Notes under the pieces: generated by a model
The model's database searches: none
Told to the model about the DNA's origin: nothing
The model's input: the letters and a program-made list of their open reading frames with translations, nothing else
Program-made: the position numbers and the translations under genes
Part shown: piece after piece, positions 13,701 to 22,700 of the stretch
Numbering within the stretch: the stretch's first letter is position 1
Layout: each line of letters begins with the position of its first letter
From: Asterias amurensis
Taxonomy: Eukaryota; Echinodermata; Asteroidea; Forcipulatida; Asteriidae
DNA length: 64,000 nucleotides
NCBI RefSeq assembly: GCF_032118995.1
Contig: NC_092666.1
Location: forward strand, 8,382,501 to 8,446,500
Direction: 5' to 3'

Positions 13701-16700
13701 TTGATCAGTATGCTCTGCATGATCGTCTTCATAAGGGACCATTGCCTACAAGCTTTGCTTCTTAAATGGATCCCTCCGCAGTGTCAACATTGTTATGCAT
13801 CTATTTCTTTAAACCTATGTTGTGAAACGATTACTTTTCAATGTTGTAATAATTTCTTGTGACTGCTGTTTGATATTGTTTTTTTTTGTCTTTTGATACT
13901 GTGGAAATAAAATGAACCTTGAACCTTGACAAAAGATGGTCAGAGCATACTGATCGAAACGTAGTCAGTGAACACCGATTCTTTTCAGAATCAACATTAC
14001 TCAAAAGAGATATTCACATGGTGTTACCGAAAACCTGTCTTAGTTTTACTTCCATCATGTAAAGTTTCAAATCCTATTTAAAGGATTTGGGTACCTTTTC
14101 AAAATGTCCATAGATTTACATTAAACTTACAGGGTTTGAAGAGAATGATAGTAGAAAGCTTCCCTTCAAATATTACTTACTGAGGTGCTGTAGTTTTTGA
14201 GAAATGAGTAACACAATGTCATGAAAATACGTTTGTAAATGATTAAAATAGTTTTATGACATTGTTTTACTCATTTCCCCAAAACTACAGCACCTCAGCA
14301 CGTAATATTTTCAGGGAAGCTTTGATACCATCATTATCTTCAAACTGTGCAAGTTTAGTGTAAATCTGTGGACATTGTGTTTTTTGTCCTACAAAAGTTA
14401 CATAGACCCTTTAAGTGTCAATGTGTCGTACCTGAAGAAGCCAGATTCCTTTTGAAGTCCACACACCCACCCTGGGTATTGTTCCCACTGTACTAAACAG
14501 CTTCACATCTTGGTTTATTGACATCGCCGATACATTCAATTCTTGCAAGAGATCTCCACTTTTCTTGCTGAATAGTCTTTTTTTTCATAAACAATAAAAG
14601 ATGCATGATTAAATTTGATGGTTTTTAGAAGTATGAATTTAAATTGGACTGCTGCTTTTTTTAATATACACACTATCATCAGTAATGGCTTTTGCCAGAT
14701 TTACTAAAGCCCGGTTCATACTTCCTACAAATGCGATTACGATACGATTGTTGACAACACAACTTCGCAACGAAATTCGCACTTAGTCAAGTTGAGCTCA
14801 ACTCTTTAGGGAATGTCACAGCGAAAGAGGGGTTGTGACGTCAAATTCACATCAAATTCGCATTCGCAAAAAGTATGAACCGTGCTCAACACTAATTTAT
14901 GGATACAGTGGAGTAGCTGAACTTGGTTCTTAGACATTCAGGCAAGCTCCACTCAAGACAGAACAATATGAAATACCGAAAGAACAAAAGGGACAGTAGG
15001 CCAATGGCACATGCCTGGATTTCGAATGTAAATAACTGTGACTAATGAGAGCCTCTAGCTTGGATGTTACGAGATAAATAAAAATACAAATTTAAAGGCA
15101 GTGGACACTATTGGTAATGACTCAAAATAATTATTAGCATAAAGCCTTTCTTACGAGTAAAGGGGAGAGGTTGAATGTATAAAACATTGTGAGAAAGAAG
15201 TAATTTTCCACTAATTTGATTTCAAGACCTCAGATTTAGAACTTGAGGTCTCGAAATCAACCATCTAAAACCACACAACTTCATGTGACAAGGGTGTTTT
15301 TTCTTTCATTATTATCTCGCATGTTCGATGACCGATTGAGCTCAAATTTTCACAGGTTCATTATTTTATGCTTACAGTATGTTGAGATACACCAACTGTG
15401 AAGACTGGTCTTTGACAACTACCAATAGTGTCCACTGCCTTCAACTGTAGTGGGCTGAATAGAAACATCGAGAGTACACCATACGTACCTGATTATACCA
15501 TCCTTGAAGATAGCACCTAGAGTATGTCTGTATGCAAACCAATCTGAGCCCTGCGCTACATCAATGCAATCTGGCAGCTTGAAAGCATTCAAACATTCTG
15601 AAATCAAGTAAATTCTCATTAATTAACAATAATATTAATAACCAATTCTTACATGAATATAGCGCATTAACCGTCTCAATGCGCTTTACATTAGTGCCCT
15701 GGTCATTGGGCCAAAACATGTCCCTTCAAAGGCAATGGACACTATAGCTGGGTGAATAGTGAAATTGTGTTATTCGGATACTGCTGGCCAACTATCCGAA
15801 ATTAACCGGATATTCGAATAGTTTTTTTCGCCGCTAGAGGGCGCTATTTAAAAAAAGAAAGAACAAATTGTTTTGCCACTAGAGGGCGCTGTTCGTTTGT
15901 GAATGAGATCTTATGGGCGGATTGATATTAGTTTTAGACAGTGTCACTCGGTTCATTCATAAAAATGACCGGATCTAATTTAAAGATTTTGGGGTTGAAC
16001 AAAGAATTGACTGGAGTGGGATTTGAACCAACGACCTCCGGATTAACGTGCCGGCGCTCTACCAACTGAGCTATCTAGCCCTATGTTGGCGATGTCCCTA
16101 TAATTTAGTTTAAAGATGGCGATTTACTTTTACTTTTGATCGAGATTGACTCTACAGGAAGGAAAGCTTTTGTAATCTGTGAACAAATTACGTCAGAAAT
16201 GTCATTGTTTTAACTCTTCACGGAGGTGAGCATTGTATACTTAATTTATGCTGTTTTATGCTGTCTTAATAGAAGTTTCATAAGGATTCCATAAAACATT
16301 CATATCAGTTGTCGCCCGACATCTGCTGATATTCGGATAGTTAAAGAATATCCGGTTACTCGGTTGTAAGTACAGAAGTATCCGGTTTGTTAATAGGTAT
16401 TTGCGCCCTATGCGGATATCCGGTTAAGAAAAAAAAGGCATTCGCGGTTATGGATAGGAAAACCTATTCACTATCAACCGGATATTCGAATGATTCGCCC
16501 AGGCCTAATGGACACTATTGGTAACTGTCAAAGACTAGCCTTCACAGTTGGTGTATCTCAACATATGCATAAAATATTAAACCTGTGAAAATTTGTTCTT
16601 AATCGGTCACCAAAGTTGCGAAATAATGAAAGAAAAAACACCAAAGTTGTGTGCATTGAGATGGTTGATTTCGAGACCTCAAGTTCTAAATCTGAGGTCT

Positions 16701-19700
16701 CGAAATCATATTTGTGGAAAATTACTTTTTTTCTCGAAAACTATGGCACTTCAGAGGGAGCTGTTTCTCACAATGTTTTATACCATTGACCTCTCCCCCT
16801 TACTCGTCACAAAGAAAGGTTTCATGCTCATAATTATTTTGAGTAATTACCAATAGTGTCCACTGCCTTTAAGCTTTCTCAGCTCCCTGAGCTGCCGTAG
16901 CACTCCAAAGGCTTTTTCATTCACAAAATCAACCTCTACCCTCACAGGCACCCAATATACTCCTGGGTGTAGAGAAGCAATGACGAAAAACAAAACAGCT
17001 TCTTCCAGGCAATGTGCACATCTTTTTTCCTCTAATAATTGCTTGTTTTAACCACTTTGTTTGTTTGTTTGTTTTGGCCTGTCTAATGTTTTGCAATTTA
17101 ACCTCTTCGGATTGTCCTGTAAGGTTCTTGTATTTTCATTTTGTTTGGATTGCTGTATATTTTTCTGTTGTAAAATGGTATATTTTTATAATTATTTTGT
17201 TATGCGCTTCTGTACATTTGATGGAATGGGCGCAAAATAAATGAATAAATTATTATTATTATTTAAATGTAATTCCGGTTACTTGGTTGTAAATTTTGAA
17301 TGTTTTTAATAAACCAGAGTATTATAGGAACACGTTGCCTTGGATCGGTTGAGTTGGTCTTTAAAAAGCATTTGTAACCCTTTGTTATAAAATGCATGGT
17401 TAGAAAGATGTTTTAAAAGTAGAAACTGCATGGTTTTCCTTTTACTTTACAAATTAACACGGTCGGCCAGGAGTAAAAAATTTGACTCCCATAAATGGCT
17501 GACCATGTTAGTCGACGAGGTAAAAGGAAAACCACGCAATTGCGAGTAATACTTAAGTGGATCATTATATTCTACTTTTAAAATATCTATCTAATCATAT
17601 GCATTTCATAACAAACGGTTTCAAACGCTTAATAAAGACCAACCCGTCCGATCCAAGGCAACGTGTTCCTTTAAAGTCTGCCATCATATTTTATTGGTTC
17701 GAGGTACATGCTCATTAGCCCTATATAGGACTCTTTCTCTGTACACAGGAACAGAGTCCTAAGTATTGAGGCCCGTTTCTGGGGCGGAAAAATTTCACAG
17801 CTTCATAACTTAAATCTTACCTGCAACAAGCCATTAATTTCAACAGATTCACATTCCATGACGGCATACATTTTTCTGCGGTGGGTTTTGGTCCTCATAT
17901 TTTCCTCACAAATCCGTCATTTTTGTGAAATAATGCAGCTTCCAACGTTAAAAAATTCCCGTTTCGATCGTTTTCTCACAGTGTTGTCTGTTGTCGTGCG
18001 TACGCGTATACATTCGCGTGCAAGACGCATGATGCAAGCTTAGACGCATGAATTCTTGGTCACCGTATCTTGACTGCACACAGCGTTAACAACACAATTC
18101 AAAAATGTGCGCGTCGCGCGTCTTGCGTACAAACGGCAGACTGTGAGAGTACGGACAAAAATGGGTATTCCTTAACGTTGGGAGCTGCATTATTTCATGA
18201 AAATGACGGATTTGTGAAGAATATATGACGATCAAAACCCACCGCAGAAAAACACATGCTGCCATGGAATGTGAACCTGTTGAAATTGGTGCTTTCTTGC
18301 AGGTAAGATTTGAGTTATGAAGCTGTGAAAATTTTCCGCCCCAGAAATTTACCCTGATGTCCAGGACGTCACTGTAGTACAAAACGAAAGTGTAAGGCCG
18401 CCAGGGCTACATGCTCATGTACATGCAATTAGGGTTATGTGATCCACAGTTTGACCTACCTTCAGCTCCATTGAGAGTATGTACGTAGCCATTACTAGAT
18501 AGAAGAAACAACACACCAGTAGACAGATGGCTAGCTCTAGCAATGACATCTAGGTTTGGGTGTGAGGCTGTCTGTATAAAAAAAATATATATCAAAAAAA
18601 GAAATTTACACATGTATTAACACTATTGTAAGATTTTATGGGTTTTTGGGGTATTTTTATATGTTGCTAATTTTTATATTGTGTAAAGCGCTTTGAGATC
18701 ATGCATAAGGCGCTTCATAAATTATTATTATCTGAATCGTAGGATTAATAAGATTGATGTGGAGTTAAAACTTTGATCAATTTCATCTAGGGTGTCATGG
18801 CTGAGCGGTTTAAAGAATCAAATTCAAGTTCTGGTGTTTAAGTCATCGAAGTGTGGGTTCGAATCTGGTCATGACACCTGTGTCCTTGAACAAACTTGAA
18901 CAAGATGCTTTACTACAATCACTTCTCATCACCCTGGGGAAAAGACCCCTTGAAATACGCGCAGCGTACTCACATGTGCCTATCCCGGGTGTCATTTTGG
19001 GTGTCAAAATCGTATACAAACATGCACAAAAGAGAGTTAACACCCAAAATTACACGCATTGTTCGAAAGGGGATTCTGTATTGTGTATAAAAAATCAATA
19101 ACTCCCCTTTGCATAACGCAAAATGCTACAGGAACGCCGAGGTCACACGCACGTTTTTGCGCACAGAGAACAGCTATTGTCCAATGATCTGCCTCCTTTT
19201 TGAGAGTGTGGCGACATATGCAATGGGTCTATAAATGGGCCGAGAGGGTAGAGGTTGATAGTAAGATATAGCGCAGCACAATGACAGAGCTTACCTGCAC
19301 CCAAATGTGCCTGAGTTTAGAGGCTGCTGATTTGAAATCAACAACCATGTCGGCTCTTTCTTCGGATAAACAGCGCCCTCTGCTGAGGACGTTGGTATTG
19401 AGTTGGTTCTTTAGTCGGTAGGAATCCGAATGCCAGGTGAAATAAAGCCCCTTCGGACATGGATCACTGAAATAAAAACATTATTCAAAGTGATTAGTCG
19501 AATATGCTATGACAAGCATGCAGTCCTGCAAGCATGCCAACAGGCTTGCAAGCTTGCAGGCATCTTATTAAAGGGAAGGTACACGTTTTGGTAGTTTTTA
19601 ACTTAAAAACTGACTTGGTAACGAGCATTTGATAGCTGTTGATAGTATAAAACATTGTGGGAAACGACTCTATCTGAAGTAACGTAGTGTTTGAAAAAGA

Positions 19701-22700
19701 AGTAATTTCTCACTAAAATAATAAAAGACTTCTAGCTAGAAGTCTGTTATTCCTATCTGAAAGCACACAAATTTGTCCAACACGGTTTTGTTTCCGTTCA
19801 TAACTTTCTCGCAACTTAGATGACCAATTGAGCCCAAATTTTAACAGGCTTGTGATTTTATGCTTATGATGGGATACACCAAGTGAGAACACTGGTCTTT
19901 GACAATTACCAATAGTGTACCTTCCCTTTAACGTGTACAGTGCCTTTAAGCTTTGACCTCTGAAAAGCCCCTGTTTCTAAGAAGTCAATGAAAGAAAGTT
20001 GGCAAATTTGAATCTCCGAGACTCTTAAAGCCATTATACACTTTCGGTAAACAGTATTGTCCAAGTCCCACACTTCGTGTATCACAACTTATATATAAAA
20101 TAACAATCCTGTGGAAATTTAGGCTCAATCGGACATCGGAGTCTGGAGAAAATAACGGGAAAACCCGCGTTTTTGCGCGTTTCGCCGTGTCATGACATGT
20201 GTTTATAACAAATCCGTAATTCTCGTTAACGAGAATTTATATTGTTTTACCGTTTTCTCAAAAAGTAAAGCATTTCATGGACTAATATTTCAAGAGAAGT
20301 CTTTCACCATTACCTTCTGTAAACCCTGTAAATTATTTGTAAATCTGTGAACTTTTTTTGTTGTTTCTGTACCGAAAGGGTCCAATGGCTTTAAGGCGAG
20401 TGTTTGAAATTAACACTTCTTGGGTGCCTGTTTTTAAAGCTGCAGCAGGAGATGCCCATTGGTACCATGCATCACCTAGCTAAATAAAAATGGGTTTGCT
20501 GCTCTTGATGATGCAAATTCTGTGACAGTTCTTTGATATGTGGAGATGTGGATTGCACAATTTGTGAGATATAAAGAAAATCATTCATAACCCATTTACA
20601 TGTACACTACAGGCATGTTTGACACTGAGCAATGCTTGGGTCTCCCTTAGTTGCTCCCTTAGTTAGTAAAAGTACATTCCATTTCAACGTTTCGACTAGC
20701 TTGCTCTAGTCATCGTCAAGACACTAATTTCTAACTGTTTTTCAAACACCAACAACATAGAGTTTATGTATGTAGCATTGAGTTTATGTATGTAGCATTG
20801 AGTTTATGTATGTAGCATGACATACCTTGGCCATATACTGATTGCTAGCGGTGAAGAATAGAGGGAACAACTTGGACAATTCTGGAGTAACGTTGTGGCA
20901 GGTCCGACACTGTATTTCACATTAGTTGTTTCTGAAAAAGAAAACGAAAAACCACTTTCCTAAGCTATGTTTAAAGTATAACAAAAATGAAAGACAAGTC
21001 TATTGTATGCCATTACTTGGTAGGAAATGTTCCATACATTAGACACTGTACACATGTTTACGTTTCATGGGCATTTGTCACAAAGATGTTTGTTTCAACT
21101 ACATGTTCTCAAACCATGACAAAGTACAGTCATAAAAACCATGATAGACAACGAACAGCTGAAACAACTGCTCAAATTTATCTTTATAAATATTAGCACA
21201 ACAATCGGTGAATTGACCATACCGTTGATTGTGTGAGGGCAGTTTCAATGCGAACTTGCTTGTTTCACAATTACGCCCGGTTCATACTTCCTGCGAATGC
21301 GAATGCGAAGCGAACTGCTGCAAATATCGATGCAAATTTCTGTGACGTCAACATTTGCTTCGCATTCGCAGGAAGTATGAACCAGGCTTTACAGTTTCAT
21401 CTAATTTCATCTCAGTTCCATGAGCCTGAATATTGGATCATTTTGCCAGTTCCAGTGACCTTGTAATGTGAGTCAACTCTACTTACCAAATGTAATGGTT
21501 CTTGTGCACACACTGTAATGGCAGCCATCTTGAATCCCATTAGATTGACCTTCGACCCATATGACCCTCCCTCTTCCCTCATCTATAGTGATAGCGTGTA
21601 ATGTTGCTTTCTGTGATGTGCAGACATTAATGTTACCCAGGTGTACCCATCCACCAGTGTCAGAGTACAACCAAACTTTCAACACTCCGTTGCTGTGAGC
21701 CTGTAGAGTAAAGGGATTCAAGTTCAATTTAAAGGACCACGTTGCCTTGGATTGGTCGAGATGGTCTCTGAAAAGCGTTTGAAACAGTTTGTTATCAAAT
21801 GCGTATGACTAGAAAGAAATTTTAAAAGTAGAATATAATGATCCACACAAGTATCACTCGAAATTGCGTGGTTTTCCTTTTACCTCTTCGACAACATATG
21901 CATAAAATTACAAACCTGTGAAAATTTGAGCTCAATTGGTGGTCGAAGTTGTGAGTAAATAATGAAAGAAAAAACACCTTTGTCACACAAAGTTGTGCTC
22001 GTTCAGATGGTTGATTTTCAGACCTCAAATTCTAAATCTAACGTCTTGAAATCAAATTCGTGGAAAATTACTTCTTTCTCAAAACTTATGTCACTTCAGA
22101 GGGAGCCTTTTCTCACAATGTTTTATACCATCAACCTCTCCCCATTACTCGTCACCAAGTAAGGTTTTATGCTAATAATTATTTTGAGTAATTACCAATA
22201 GTGTCCACTGCCTTTAACTATAAGATTGTAAACAAAAATACAACCTAAATCATCACTTTTCTAGCATCATCTCTGACCATGGTGCAAGTGACCAGCACAC
22301 CACTCTATCACTTTTTACACAAAAACCAAAAGAGTATGCCCTGCTGTAATGTACCAGTAATACCAGCAGACATGTCACAAATCCGCAAACGACATAGGCC
22401 CTACCTCCGTTTGATCACGTCAATTGTTAATTTCCGGATAAACTTCAGTATAAACCTACTGGTACCAATAGTTCTTATTAGGTTCTATTAGTTTGTACAT
22501 TGTTTACCTAAAATGAATTTTTGTAGTGGACTCATTTTACAGAACTGTCACATTCCAATTATTGCCTCTCACCAAAGAACTGTTGGTTATTAGAAAAACA
22601 AAATGCAATGTTGTTTTTCTTTCTGTTTTTAAAGAGACTTACGATGTAAACAGGTGCAGTCTTTTTCTTCAATGCACAAACGTCAATTATTTCTGATGTA

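Larger units (their letters stand above)
15724..16872. mobile_element. family-A MITE split by a hAT-like insertion
   Basis: The left TIR TTCAAAGGCAATGGACAC is at 15725-15742; the rest, from ATGGACACTATTGG to GTGTCCACTGCCTTTAA, is at 16508-16872. The break is a 765-bp insertion, with ATGGACAC repeated on both sides. Confidence 0.75.

Noticed and set aside
16013-16086. Functional tRNA gene
   Set aside because: A and B boxes are good but the acceptor stem pairs badly and U33 is missing; kept only as tRNA-like.
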